DNA from: Clostridium gallinarum
GTDB lineage: Bacteria; Bacillota; Clostridia; Clostridiales; Clostridiaceae
Length of the DNA: 64,000 bases
NCBI RefSeq assembly: GCF_014836325.1
Contig: NZ_JACSQZ010000013.1
Span: forward strand, 1-64,000
Reading direction: 5' to 3'
Made by a program: the position numbers and the translations under genes
The notes under the pieces: generated by a model
Told to the model about the DNA's origin: nothing
Seen by the model: only the letters and a program-made list of their open reading frames with translations
Database searches by the model: none
Shown here: positions 28,088 to 38,400 of the stretch, piece after piece
How positions within the stretch are numbered: position 1 is the first letter of the stretch
Layout: each line of letters starts with the position of its first letter

Positions 28088-29215
28088 TTATTCTTCTATA
28101 TTCCCTTTATAAAGATGTTTTTCTAAAATGTTGATTTTAAAGTTCTTTTCGTGAGACTTTATTATCTTTTCTTCTCTTTCATCAACTAAAGAAAATACAT
28201 CTCCAGTTTCTCCTGCTCTTCCAACTCTTCCTGATCTATGTAAGTAATCATTAGGATCTTCTGGTATATCTAAATTAATAACATGAGTTATTCCTTTTAT
28301 ATCTAATCCTCTAGCTGCTACATCTGAAGCAATTAGAACATTAATATTACCTTTTCTAAAGTCTTCTAAAGCTTTTTTTCTTTCTTCCATTTTATTATTA
28401 CCACCAATGGCTGCTACCTTTATCTTACTAGCTGTTAAGTTTTCAATAGCTGTATTTGTAGTATAAACATCATTATTAAATACTAATACTTTCTCTGCCT
28501 TTGATGCATGTATAAGCTTTCTTAATGTATCAATTTTCTTTCTTGAATCAGTTTTTATGTAGTTATGTATTATATTTTCATTAACCTTGTTATTTTTAAC
28601 AGATACAACCTTTATATCGTCTTTTAAAGTCTTAGCTATATCTAAAGTTTTATTATTTAAAGTAGCTGAAAACATCATAACTTGCGTTTGTTTTTGAGTT
28701 GATTTTATTATGTTTTTTATAACAGGAAGGTTATTTTTATCTAAAAGCTTATCTACTTCATCAATTATAATAGTTTTTATAGTATGAGCTGATACTTTCT
28801 TTTTACCTATAAGTTCTAATATTCTTCCAGCTGATCCAACTATAATATGAGGTTTTGTTTTTAATGCATCTATTTGTCTTTTAATATTTGCACTTCCTAT
28901 TAATGATGTAGAAGTAATATCTAAAGATGCTGCTTTCTTTACTTCATTAATTGTATTATTTATTTGAATGGCTAACTCATGAGTTGGTGCTAATATTATA
29001 CATTGCATTTCTTTTTTAGTTGTATCAATCTTTTCTATTGCTGGTAAAAGGTAAGCTAAAGTTTTACCAGTACCTGTTTCAGATTGTCCAATTAAATTTT
29101 CTCCATTTATAGCTAAAGGAATAATTTCCTTTTGTATATCAGTAGGCTCTGTTATCCCCATAGAACTTAAGCCCTTAATAATTTCTTCCTTTATTTTAAG
29201 ATCTTCAAATTTCAT
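28088..29215 (-). CDS. DEAD-box ATP-dependent RNA helicase
   Basis: This 375-residue protein contains the complete helicase core: Q-motif (GITEPTDIQKEIIP), Walker A QSETGTGKT near residue 45, motif Ib/GG region, motif II IIDEVDKLLD (DEVD instead of DEAD), motif III FSATLN, and the second RecA domain with LIASDVAARGLDIKG and HRSGRVGRAGETG. It ends soon after motif VI, so it lacks the long basic tail of CshA/DbpA proteins. It would unwind short RNA duplexes in ribosome assembly or decay, often in the cold. It stands alone between its terminator and the DUF1904 gene. Confidence 0.93.
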   Translation of the reverse strand: MKFEDLKIKEEIIKGLSSMGITEPTDIQKEIIPLAINGENLIGQSETGTGKTLAYLLPAIEKIDTTKKEMQCIILAPTHELAIQINNTINEVKKAASLDITSTSLIGSANIKRQIDALKTKPHIIVGSAGRILELIGKKKVSAHTIKTIIIDEVDKLLDKNNLPVIKNIIKSTQKQTQVMMFSATLNNKTLDIAKTLKDDIKVVSVKNNKVNENIIHNYIKTDSRKKIDTLRKLIHASKAEKVLVFNNDVYTTNTAIENLTASKIKVAAIGGNNKMEERKKALEDFRKGNINVLIASDVAARGLDIKGITHVINLDIPEDPNDYLHRSGRVGRAGETGDVFSLVDEREEKIIKSHEKNFKINILEKHLYKGNIEE

Positions 29216-29294
29216 TTGTATATCTACCTCTTTCGCTTAACTAATCTTATTCAACTTTATCAGTAGTAACAAACTTTGTCAAAATATTTATCTT

Positions 29295-29621
29295 TTAAAA
29301 ATGTTCTCCATTTTCATAATATCTACTTTCATTTAAAACGAAGAATATAACATCTAGGTTAGTATATCCTACTGAATTAACATATTTAGTGATTATTTTA
29401 GCTGCTTTATCTTGTATTTCTTGACCTCTATCAAACCATGAAACTTCAACTATAGGCTCACCTTTAACAATTTCACCATCTCTTACATATTCAGCTTTAT
29501 CAACTGCTAGACTAAAATAATCTCTTGGACATTGAATTAGTTCTTGTAATTCATCTATTAATTCTTTGCTTATTGTACAAACATCCTTAGTTTCTATAGC
29601 TTTAAATCTTAACATTGGCAT
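29295..29621 (-). CDS. DUF1904 family protein
   Basis: This 108-residue protein (MPMLRFKAIETKDV...) matches the DUF1904 family, small proteins with a tautomerase-like size and fold. Segments such as CPRDYFSLAV and PIVEVSWFDRGQEIQDKAA are characteristic, as is a terminal NESRYYENGEHF. The function is not known. A ribosome binding site (GGGGAG) lies upstream. It is flanked by noncoding gaps and appears monocistronic. Confidence 0.8.
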   Translation of the reverse strand: MPMLRFKAIETKDVCTISKELIDELQELIQCPRDYFSLAVDKAEYVRDGEIVKGEPIVEVSWFDRGQEIQDKAAKIITKYVNSVGYTNLDVIFFVLNESRYYENGEHF

Positions 29622-29740
29622 TTTAAAACTCTCCCCTTATATTTAATTTCAACATTATTATATCATAATAAGAATTTTTATAAAATTATGATAATTATTA
29701 TTTGTATATATTTATATAAAAAAACATATTTTAAAATGAA

Positions 29741-29770
29741 AAAATCTTCCTAAAATTCTAGGAAGATTTT
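29741..29770 (-). terminator. Terminator of the CarD-family gene
   Basis: A perfect 12-bp inverted repeat (AAAATCTTCCTA / TAGGAAGATTTT) with a 6-nt loop lies directly after the stop codon of the CarD-family gene on the minus strand, followed by a T-rich tail. Confidence 0.88.
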
Positions 29771-29774
29771 ATCT

Positions 29775-30293
29775 TTAATAATTTATGTATCCACTTACTT
29801 TTTCCTCTATTTCTTCTGAAGTAGTATTTAATAAAAATGCTAATTCAGAAAAAAGTATACTTTGAATTCCTAATAGCATTTTTTTATCTTTTTCATGAAA
29901 CTTTTTACCATTACTCTCTAAAGACGCTTTTTCCTTCATTAATGTGTTTATTATCTTAGCTATTTCAGTACGATTTCCTCTTTTTATAATATCATTATAA
30001 GTTTCAGATCTTTCTCTATCTATATCTATCCAGTCTATTCCCTCATCTTTAAAAGATTCTAATATTACTTCTGCCTCTTCTTGAGTTAATAACTCTAAAA
30101 TTGATACTTTATCATTATCTACTGGTATACTTATACTTAATTTTTTATCATTCATAGGATGTAAAATATAGTAATCTTTTTTTATATTTGAAAACTTCTT
30201 CTCACAGATATCATCTATTTTACAAATACCATGAGATGAATAAAGAACTAAATCACCCTTTTTAAACACTTTATTTTCTTCATTAATAATCAT
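29775..30293 (-). CDS. CarD/CdnL-family transcription regulator
   Basis: This 172-residue protein begins with a CarD/TRCF RNA-polymerase-interacting domain at residues 8-65: VFKKGDLVLYSSHGICKIDDI, then YYILHPMNDKKLSISIPVDN. A helical C-terminal domain follows (residues 70-165, ERSETYNDIIKRGN) and would touch DNA upstream of the -10. The KGDxVxYxxHGIxxI start is the family signature. Such proteins stabilise the open complex at housekeeping and stress promoters. AGGAGG precedes the ATG, and it is monocistronic. Confidence 0.88.
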   Translation of the reverse strand: MIINEENKVFKKGDLVLYSSHGICKIDDICEKKFSNIKKDYYILHPMNDKKLSISIPVDNDKVSILELLTQEEAEVILESFKDEGIDWIDIDRERSETYNDIIKRGNRTEIAKIINTLMKEKASLESNGKKFHEKDKKMLLGIQSILFSELAFLLNTTSEEIEEKVSGYINY

Positions 30294-30442
30294 ATTAATT
30301 CCTCCTTATTTAAACATTGTTATTTATAAAATAATTGGATAAGTATATTAATTAGTCTTAGAAATCGTTTACCTATGTATATGTAAAAATATCTATTATT
30401 TTATATAAAAATTTTCTTCATATTATTCTAGAATAAAAAAAT

Positions 30443-30486
30443 TAGGGGATGTAAGCAAAACTTTCACTAATTAATGCTTATCCCCT
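30443..30486 (-). terminator. Terminator of the sugar ABC transporter operon
   Basis: TAGGGGATGTAAGCA (30443-30457) pairs with TGCTTATCCCCTA (30474-30486), with a 2-nt bulge, and is followed on the minus strand by ATTTTTTTATT. It ends transcription from the permease gene. The rest of the 30294-30607 gap is AT-rich and I see nothing else in it. Confidence 0.8.
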
Positions 30487-30607
30487 AGCTAAAACATACA
30501 CAATTAAATTATATAAACCTCTTCTTAATTATATTATAACCACTTACAATAAATTAATTCATTTTATTCTATTCTTTAATTTATTTACGCTACTTCTATA
30601 TTTTTTA

Positions 30608-31600
30608 TTAGGCAGTTTTTCTATCCTTAATAATAATAAATATACGTTGTAATATTATAAACAAACATAACAGGGCAGCTATAACTATCTTTGTCCACCA
30701 AGAGCTTAGTGTACCTTCAAAGGTTATTATTGTTTGTATTACTCCTTGTGTTAATACTCCAAGCAGTGTTCCAAATACATATCCAACTCCACCTGTTAGC
30801 ATTATTCCACCTATTACAGCTGAAGCAATTGCATCCATTTCTAATCCAACTGTATGTTGACCATAACCTGATAACATATAAAAACTAAATACAACTCCAG
30901 CAAGAGCTGAACAAAATCCACTTAATGTATATACAAGAATTTTAGTTCTATCAACAGGTAGTCCCATTAATCTTGCTGATTGTTCATTTCCTCCTATGGC
31001 ATATATAGTCCTTCCAAACTTTGTATATTGGAGAATATATATTGCAAGTATCAAAACCACTAAAGCAATAATTACACTCCAAGAAACAAAACCATTACCA
31101 ATTTTAATTCTAGCTTGACTTATTTTAGCATAAGTTTCATTACTTATAGTTATTGTATCTATGCTTACAAGATAACATAACCCTCTAGCTAAAAACATCC
31201 CTGCTAATGTTGCAATAAATGGTTGTATTTTAAATTTTGTTACTAATACTCCCATAAGAGTTCCAAAAATACATCCTATAATAAGCATAAATAATATAAC
31301 AATCCATGGATTCCAACCTTTATTTTCAAGAAGATCTGCTGACAACATACATATAAGTGCAATTACAGCTCCAACAGATATATCTATTCCTCCTGTAATA
31401 AGTACAAATGTAACTCCAATTGCTGTTATAAGTAAAAATGCATTGTCAATTAATAAATTTAAGAAGGTTTGTAATCTAAAGAAACCAGTATATTTAAAAG
31501 TTCCAAATGCACATAATCCTAAGAAAAGAATTATTGTTACAAAAATAGGTAAGTATTTAGTTTGTAATATTTTGTTTTTCAACACTAGTAAGCTTTGCAT
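30608..31600 (-). CDS. Sugar ABC transporter permease (YjfF-like)
   Basis: This inner-membrane protein of about 330 residues belongs to the RbsC/AraH/XylH permease family, with 8-10 hydrophobic helices and the family signatures FVLITGGIDISVGAVIAL and AIGGNEQSARLMGLPV near residue 205. I prefer the start MQSLLVLKNK, with GAGGGGGG upstream, over an ATG 24 bp earlier. It overlaps the end of the first permease gene by 44 bp. Two different permeases following one ATPase and one binding protein is the ytfQ-ytfR-ytfT-yjfF layout of the furanose transporter, so it should form a heterodimeric channel with its neighbour. Substrate is probably a pentose or arabinose derivative given the linked GH43 protein. 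Confidence 0.87.
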   Translation of the reverse strand: MQSLLVLKNKILQTKYLPIFVTIILFLGLCAFGTFKYTGFFRLQTFLNLLIDNAFLLITAIGVTFVLITGGIDISVGAVIALICMLSADLLENKGWNPWIVILFMLIIGCIFGTLMGVLVTKFKIQPFIATLAGMFLARGLCYLVSIDTITISNETYAKISQARIKIGNGFVSWSVIIALVVLILAIYILQYTKFGRTIYAIGGNEQSARLMGLPVDRTKILVYTLSGFCSALAGVVFSFYMLSGYGQHTVGLEMDAIASAVIGGIMLTGGVGYVFGTLLGVLTQGVIQTIITFEGTLSSWWTKIVIAALLCLFIILQRIFIIIKDRKTA

Positions 31601-32642
31601 TGTTAGCCCCCCTCTTCTTATCAAACAAATTCCTAAATATAGCTCTAAATTCTTCAGATTGTAATAAACAAATAGTTATTACAACTAGTGCTTTTACAAC
31701 TAATGTTACTTCTGGTGGAACTCCAAAAGAATATATAGTAGTTGTTAAACTTTGAATAATTAATGCTCCAACTATACTACAAGGAATAGAGAATTTACCT
31801 CCTGACATAGAGTTTCCTCCAATAGCAACAGCTAAAATTGCATCAAGTTCTATATAAAGTCCTAAGTTATTTGCATCTGCACATTTAATATTGGAGCTTA
31901 ATAATATTGCTGCAATCCCTGCACATAAACCAGATATTGTATAAACCAAAACCTTAATCCAATCGACTTTAATTCCAACATATTTACTTGCTGTAGAGTT
32001 AGATCCTGATGCTTCCACAAAAAGACCAAATGCGGTTTTCTTAACAAGAAGAGTAATAATTAAAAGGCATGCTGCCACTATATAAATTGAAAATGGTAAT
32101 CCAAATAAATACCCCCCACCAAAGAAAAAATAAGGCTTATAATAAATTGTGATAATTTGTGCCTTTGTTATAAGCTGAGCTATACCCCTTCCAGCAACCA
32201 TTAATATCATAGTTGCAATAATTGGTTGTATTCCTATTTTTCCTATTAATATCCCATTCCAAAATCCAAGTAGAGAAGCCAATAAAAGTCCTATTAAAAT
32301 TGCTAGTGGCATTGGAATTAAACTAACATATTCTTGAACTCCATCTACAAAGGTCATTTGTCCACCAATCAAACTTGCAACTAAAGCTGCTGTAATTGCA
32401 ATTACAGATCCAACTGAAATATCTGTTCCAGCTGTTGCTATTACAAGAGTTAGTCCTATTGATAGAATCATCAAAGGAGCTCCTCTATTAATAATATCAA
32501 TTAAACTTCCAAAAAGATGACCATCCTTCATTTCTATTTTGAAAAATCCTGGTGTAAAAAAGAAATTAAATAATAAAACTAAGAATAGTGCCACAAGAGG
32601 CCAAAATACTTGGTGTTTTTTTATATTTTTAAGTGCATTCAT
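31557..32642 (-). CDS. Sugar ABC transporter permease (YtfT-like)
   Basis: This 361-residue permease of the RbsC/XylH family has about nine transmembrane helices and the conserved LVIATAGTDISVGSVIAIT near residue 65 and FVEASGSNSTASKYVGI near 210. A cytoplasmic basic tail (FRNLFDKKRG) ends the protein. AGGAGG lies upstream and the start directly follows the ATPase gene (1 bp gap). It pairs with the second permease to make a heteromeric pore. The motif differences between the two (ATAGTD versus ITGGID) match the YtfT/YjfF division. Confidence 0.87.
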   Translation of the reverse strand: MNALKNIKKHQVFWPLVALFLVLLFNFFFTPGFFKIEMKDGHLFGSLIDIINRGAPLMILSIGLTLVIATAGTDISVGSVIAITAALVASLIGGQMTFVDGVQEYVSLIPMPLAILIGLLLASLLGFWNGILIGKIGIQPIIATMILMVAGRGIAQLITKAQIITIYYKPYFFFGGGYLFGLPFSIYIVAACLLIITLLVKKTAFGLFVEASGSNSTASKYVGIKVDWIKVLVYTISGLCAGIAAILLSSNIKCADANNLGLYIELDAILAVAIGGNSMSGGKFSIPCSIVGALIIQSLTTTIYSFGVPPEVTLVVKALVVITICLLQSEEFRAIFRNLFDKKRGANNAKLTSVEKQNITN

Positions 32643-32643
32643 A

Positions 32644-34158
32644 TTAATTACCTCCTGCTATAGTATTCATAATGGTGTTACTGTCTAAATCTTCACCTAT
32701 AAGCTCTTTAATTTTAACTCTATCTCTTAAAACTATTAATCTACTACAAGTTCTAAGCATTTCATCTAGTTCTGATGAAATAAATATTACTGATATTCCT
32801 TGTTTTGCTAAATCTAAAACTAATTTTTGGATTTCTGCCTTTGTTCCAATATCTATTCCTCTTGTAGGCTCATCTAAAATTAAAAGCTTTGGTTTTGTTA
32901 ATAACCATCTTGCTAAAATAACTTTTTGCTGATTTCCTCCGCTTAATTCCTTTATAAGTTTTTCTGATGATGGAGTTTTAATCTCTAAAAGCTTAATATA
33001 ATCTTCTGCAATTTTTTCTTGTTCCTTAATTGGAATATATTTAAACCATCCTCTTTTTACTTGAAGTGCTAATATAATATTTTCTCTTATAGATAAATTA
33101 GGTATTATTCCAGCTTTTTTTCTATCCTCAGGACAGTATGCAATTTCATTTTTCATGGCTTGCAGTGGATTTTCTATTTTGCTCTTTTTATTATTTATAA
33201 CTATGTTACCTGTATCAGCTTTTTCTATACCAAACAATAAATTAACAAGTTCTGTTCTTCCAGATCCTAATAGTCCTGCTAATCCAAGAACTTCACCTTT
33301 ATAAATAACTGTATCAAAAGGATTCATTACATTTTTCTTACCTAAATTTATTGCTTCTAACAAAACCTCTCTTTCTTTATCACTATTTATATTTTCAATG
33401 GGTTTGATATTCGAATTTATCTCACCATAATCTTTTCCAATCATTTTTGCAACTAATTGAACCTTTGATAGTTCATGAGTTTTATATTCTCCAACTAATT
33501 TTCCATTTCTTAAAACTGTAATTTTATCTGTAACTTCATACACTTGATCTAAAAAGTGAGTTACAAATATTATTCCTATGCCTTGAGACTTTAAATTTCT
33601 CATTATTTCAAAAAGCTTTTCTACTTCTTTTTCGTCTAAACTAGCTGTAGGTTCATCCAATATTAATATTTTAGCCTTAATATCAACAGCTCTTGCTATT
33701 GCAACCATTTGTTGAATTGCAAGAGAATAACTATCTAAACTCTTTGTTACATCAATATCTATGTTTAATCTTTTCATAGCTATTGTAGCTTTCTTATTTA
33801 TTTCCTTCCAATTAATCATACCAAACTTCATAGGTTCTCTTCCAATAAATATATTTTCTGCAACCGATATGTTACTACATAAGTTTACTTCTTGATATAC
33901 TGTGCTAATTCCAAGTTCTTGAGCTTCATGAGTTGATTTAGGATTTATATTATTTCCTAATAAAACAATATCCCCGCTATCTAACTTTTCAACTCCTGTT
34001 AATACTTTAATTAATGTTGATTTTCCTGCTCCATTTTCTCCCATTAAAGCATGTATCTCTCCTAATCTTAACGTAAAATTTACTTTATCTAATGCTTTTA
34101 CACCTGGAAATTCTATACTTATATTTTTCATTTTAAGTAATACATCTTTTTCTTTCAT
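32644..34158 (-). CDS. Sugar ABC transporter ATPase with two NBDs (YtfR/RbsA/XylG-like)
   Basis: This cytoplasmic protein of about 504 residues has two tandem nucleotide-binding domains. NBD1: GENGAGKSTLIK near residue 40, YSLAIQQMVAIARA, and ILDEPTASLDE near 170. NBD2: a degenerate P-loop GLLGSGRTELVN near 295 (Arg replaces Lys, as usual in this family), ELSGGNQQKVILARWL and LILDEPTRGID near 425. The start MKEKDVLLKMK is chosen because AAAGGAGAT lies 6 bp upstream; an ATG 42 bp earlier has no such site. It energises the two following permeases. Confidence 0.92.
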   Translation of the reverse strand: MKEKDVLLKMKNISIEFPGVKALDKVNFTLRLGEIHALMGENGAGKSTLIKVLTGVEKLDSGDIVLLGNNINPKSTHEAQELGISTVYQEVNLCSNISVAENIFIGREPMKFGMINWKEINKKATIAMKRLNIDIDVTKSLDSYSLAIQQMVAIARAVDIKAKILILDEPTASLDEKEVEKLFEIMRNLKSQGIGIIFVTHFLDQVYEVTDKITVLRNGKLVGEYKTHELSKVQLVAKMIGKDYGEINSNIKPIENINSDKEREVLLEAINLGKKNVMNPFDTVIYKGEVLGLAGLLGSGRTELVNLLFGIEKADTGNIVINNKKSKIENPLQAMKNEIAYCPEDRKKAGIIPNLSIRENIILALQVKRGWFKYIPIKEQEKIAEDYIKLLEIKTPSSEKLIKELSGGNQQKVILARWLLTKPKLLILDEPTRGIDIGTKAEIQKLVLDLAKQGISVIFISSELDEMLRTCSRLIVLRDRVKIKELIGEDLDSNTIMNTIAGGN

Positions 34159-34255
34159 TGCTACATCTCCTTTTTCTAGATTTAACATAAGCTGTTGCAA
34201 ATTCTAAACTTAGCTATGCAACAGCTCACATTAAATTAAAGAAAATTATTTAAAA

Positions 34256-35254
34256 TTAATATTTTCTATTTGGAAGATCTTGTGCTGCTGTATCTTGTCT
34301 AAATACACCTTCTTCTGATGGTATATATTTAGTAACATCTTTACCAGCAACTATATCTTCACATACATCGAAGAATTGTGGTCCAAGTAGTGGATTACAT
34401 TCAACTGTTACATTTAATTTACCAGCTATCATAGCTTCAAAAGCTCCTTTAACAGCATCAACTGAAACTATTTTTATATCTTCTGCTGGTTTCTTACCAT
34501 ACTCTTCAATAGCTTGAATAGCACCTATTGCCATATCATCATTATGTGAGAATAAAGCATCAATATTTTCTCCATCAGACTTTAAGAAAGCTTCCATAAC
34601 TTCTTTTCCTTTAGCTCTTGTAAAATCACCTGTTTGAGATTTAATAATTTTTATATCTGGATATTTTTCATTTAATCTTTCTAGGAATCCTTCTTGTCTT
34701 CCAACAGCTGCTGAAGATCCAACAGTTCCTTGAAGTTCAACTATATTTCCTTTAGAATCTATTAATTTAGCGAGCTCATCAGCTGCTTTTCTTCCTTCTT
34801 CTACGAAATCAGAACCTAAGTAAGATGTATAAAGATCTTCTGAAACATCAGCTTTTCTATCAACTAATACTAATGGAATTCCAGCATCTTTAACTTCTTT
34901 AAATACAGTTTCCCATCCTGATTCAACAACTGGAGATACACCTATAACATCTACTCCTTGTGCTATAAATGAACGTATTGCTTTAATTTGGTTTTCTTGC
35001 TTTTGTTGAGCATCAGAAAATTTCAATTCAATTCCTCTTTGCTCAGCTTCTTCCTTAATAGAGTTAGTACATGCAGTTCTCCATTCACTTTCTGCTCCCA
35101 ATTGAGCATAACCTACAACTAATTTTTTATCTCCGCCTGAATCTCCACCGGAATTTTCCCCTACAGCACTACCTCCTTGTTTTCCACTAGTACATCCAAT
35201 AGAAAGAGCCATTGCTCCTGCTAAAACTAAAGATAATATTTTTTTAATTTTCAT
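34256..35254 (-). CDS. Sugar-binding lipoprotein of ABC transporter (YtfQ-like)
   Basis: This 332-residue lipoprotein has a signal peptide ending in a lipobox (ALSIGC, Cys 21), a Gly/Ser-rich linker, then a periplasmic-binding-protein type I fold (residues 44-332): VVGYAQLGAESEWRTACTNS, AQGVDVIGVSPVVESGW, LVDRKADV, YLGSDFVEEGRKAA, SHNDDMAIGAIQAI. This order and the final ECNPLLGPQFFD are typical of YtfQ galactofuranose-type binding proteins. It captures sugar outside the membrane for the downstream ATPase and permeases. The same motifs reappear in the second domain of the anchored sensor protein at 41992-43878. First gene of the transporter operon. Confidence 0.9.
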   Translation of the reverse strand: MKIKKILSLVLAGAMALSIGCTSGKQGGSAVGENSGGDSGGDKKLVVGYAQLGAESEWRTACTNSIKEEAEQRGIELKFSDAQQKQENQIKAIRSFIAQGVDVIGVSPVVESGWETVFKEVKDAGIPLVLVDRKADVSEDLYTSYLGSDFVEEGRKAADELAKLIDSKGNIVELQGTVGSSAAVGRQEGFLERLNEKYPDIKIIKSQTGDFTRAKGKEVMEAFLKSDGENIDALFSHNDDMAIGAIQAIEEYGKKPAEDIKIVSVDAVKGAFEAMIAGKLNVTVECNPLLGPQFFDVCEDIVAGKDVTKYIPSEEGVFRQDTAAQDLPNRKY

Positions 35255-35280
35255 TTTTAATCCCCCTCACAAACCTTTCT

Positions 35281-35294
35281 TGATTACGATTACA
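35281..35294 (-). promoter_or_regulatory. Candidate CcpA cre site upstream of the sugar transporter
   Basis: On the minus strand TGTAATCGTAATCA fits the relaxed cre pattern TG-N-AA-N-CG-N-W-N-N-CA. It lies 27 bp before the binding-protein start, where bound CcpA-HPr(Ser-P) would block elongation or initiation under catabolite repression. Confidence 0.55.
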
Positions 35295-35332
35295 ATTATA
35301 TTTTAATATCATATACAAAAAATGTATTTACA

Positions 35333-35363
35333 ATAAAAGGATATATTTTGTAAAATTCTGCAC
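35333..35363 (-). promoter_or_regulatory. Candidate response-regulator site shared with other genes of the sugar locus
   Basis: ATAAAAGGATAT (35333-35344) is repeated exactly upstream of the sensor kinase gene (46922-46933), and TTCTGCAC (35356-35363) is repeated upstream of the GH43 gene (41904-41911). Both words sit 80-110 bp before the transporter start, where an AraC-type response regulator would bind. Direct proof of binding is absent. Confidence 0.35.
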
Positions 35364-35426
35364 TAGATTATATACTATAATTATTTCTACATATAAAAAC
35401 TTAAAAATATCATTATTTTTTATAAA

Positions 35427-35458
35427 AAAAGATTGATTACTTAGGTAACCAATCTTTT
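35427..35458 (-). terminator. Terminator of the GH43 gene
   Basis: AAAAGATTGATTAC pairs with GTAACCAATCTTTT (one mismatch) around TTAG, 14 bp beyond the GH43 stop codon, followed on the minus strand by a T-run. Confidence 0.85.
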
Positions 35459-35471
35459 CTAATTTAAATTT

Positions 35472-38400
35472 TTATTTATCTTCTTCTTGTTTTCTTTTTT
35501 TATTCTTTATTAAGAAGAACCCTCCTCCAATTAATACTAGTGCACTTAACAAAATTATTGAAGCATTTCTTCCGCCTGTAATTGGCAACTTGTTATTTTC
35601 ATTATTATTACTATTATTGTTAGAATTATTATTTCCTGTGGTATTATTGTTCCCATTATTGTTATTGTTTGCATTATTTCCATTATTACTATTTCCGCTA
35701 TTATTTACGTTATCATCGTTTCCACTGCTTCCATTACTATTTCCGTTATTATTATTGTTATTTCCGTTGCTGTTTCCATTATCATTGTTTCCATTATTAC
35801 CATTATTATTGTTTCCGTTATTATCGTCATCATTATTGTTTCCGTTATTATCGTCATCTCCGGAATTATTAGAATTATCTTCCTTTAAGTTACTAATAGC
35901 TTCATTTAAAGCCTCTTCAACATTATGAACTTCTTCTTCTGTAGCTTCTTCATTATTTAATACTTCTTCAGCTAATAATAACACTTCTTTAAGAACTTCA
36001 ACACTTTCTTTTGTATATTTTGAAGAATCTATAGCTTTCGCACTATTTATTAAATTAGTTAATGCTTCTTTATTTGGTCTTGGCTTTAAGTTTAAATATG
36101 CTTCTAATAATGCTGTATAAGCCTTATTAACATCTTCTTCTAATGCATTATCATCATTTATAACAATCTTTGCATTTTCTAATTCACTTTGAAGCTTAGT
36201 CCATCCTTCTAAGAAATACTTATCATCTTCTAAACTTTCTACTTTATCTACTAATTCAATTAAATCACCCTTATCTCCCTTAATGGATGAAAGTAATTTT
36301 AGCATTATTGCCTTTAGATTCTCTGTAGCTATATCAACTTGTTCTTGATTCGATGATTCATCAGCTAATACACTTTCTGCTTTTTCTAAATTTAGTCTAA
36401 ATTCTTCAACAACACTTGGTATTACATTTTCTAAATCTTCAGCATTTATCTTTCTCGCTTCTGAAACTGCTATTTCTAAATTATACTTAGCAACATAACT
36501 ACCATCTCCATAAGCCTTCATTATATTATCATATTCCTCTTGAGTAACTGAAATTACTGTTCCATGTCTTGGTCCATATGGTGAAGCTCCCTTTGGTAAT
36601 GAGTACTCAGATCTATCTAACTTTACAAATTCTCCTCCATCTAAACTATCTGTTATCGCTGGGAAGTATTTTATTCCGCCATATTCATCTAATAATAAAC
36701 ACCATTCATCTCTATCATTAAACTTAAATATAGTTGGACCTTCAACATAATTAAAGCTACTAACATTTGAATCTACCTTAGTCCATGTTCCGAATATAGC
36801 ATCACTCTTTTCTAAGAACACTTTCTTTGTTACTTCATTTTTAGTAAATCTATAATACATTCCATTATCTTCAATAATAGTTGTATCTATTATATCAGTT
36901 GCTGAATTATTATCTAGTTCTATTGAATAGTAAAGTTCTGGTTCAGTAAATGTATAGAAATCTCTAGTCTTTGCATAATAGATTCTATGATGATAATTTC
37001 CATTTGCATCAGGTCTATCATTATCCTTTGATGCCCAGAATACTACATACTCTCCAGTTGTTTTATCATAAACTGCCTCAGGTGCCCAAGTGCATCCAGC
37101 TGTATCAATTGCCACCTCTACCATTCTTTGATTAGACCAATTAACTAAATCTGTGGATTCCCATACCATAATGCTTTGGCTTCCACTACTTTGTGCTGCT
37201 CCCCAGCCATTTCCATTATAAATTTTTAAATCTGTAGCTATTAAATAAAATTTATCCCCTTCAGGTGATCTAATTATAAATGGATCTCTTACGCCCTTTT
37301 CTCCTAAATCAGAGGTTAAAATTGGCTGATTATTATTTACCTCTTGCCAGTTTAATCCATCCTTACTTGCTCCCAAATAAATTTGTTCACCATTTGCAAA
37401 ATTTTCTCCTATAAAATAGGTAAATATATATCCTTTATAATCAAGATTATTTACTTTTGCCTTTACTTTAGCAGTAAATTCCTTCGTTACTATTTCATTA
37501 TCTAAGGTAAATGTTGCAACCAGCTTTACTTCCTCATCATTATCTTGTCTCGTAACAACTCCTGCCTTAATATCTCCATTATCCTTTGAAGTAATTATAC
37601 TTTCATCAGATGATGTCCATGTTATATTAGATCCATAGTAGCCCTTATTCAATAAAGTTAAATTTCCTCTAACATCATCAATATTATTAATTGTTAATAA
37701 ATCTTTATCATAGTTTAACTTCTCTAATACAGTCATTTCTCTTAATACTTTGAAATCAAAGTTTTTTTCAATAGATTTATTAGCATATTTAAATTTAGCT
37801 TTTAATACTACTTCCCTATCTTCTATAGATGATAGTACCTTACCATCCTTTGATATAACACTTTCATCTGAACTTTCCCATTCTATACTTACAGCTCCTA
37901 TTGAATTTGGAAGCTTTAAATCACTTATTACATTATATTTATCCTTATTTCCATTTAATATAGTTTCATATTCTACAGAATTTACTGAAAGATTTAATAT
38001 CAAATCATCACTCTCATTATTTAATTCCATAACTTCTTCTGAGTTTAAAGCTTTGCTAAATATTTTAAAATCAGCTAATTCACCACTAAAATAAGGATCA
38101 GCAGAATAAAAAGATTTTCCTATATATCCATTTACACTTCCGCTTTTTAATATATCTGATAATTCATAACTAATATTTTTATTTTCCCCTACTAATTTCC
38201 CATTTAAATATAGAGATAATGTATTATTATCTGAATCGAAAGTAATAGTAACCATTGACCATTCATTAGCTTGTAATCTTGAAGTATATGATGCTTGCTT
38301 TTCAGTCTGCCAACCATTTAAATTACTTCCATATGCGAAACCTGCTTGAAGTTTAGATGAATTATTAGATGGTGTAACAAATAAATACTTACCACTATCA

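Noticed and set aside
35589..35880. CRISPR-like periodic sequence
   Set aside because: The periodicity comes from Asn/Gly codons in a continuous reading frame; there are no constant repeats with unique spacers.
35590..35928. Long plus-strand open frames (Leu/Phe- and Tyr/His-rich) opposite the GH43 gene
   Set aside because: They are the antisense reading of the Asn/Gly/Asp repeat linker and have no ribosome binding site.
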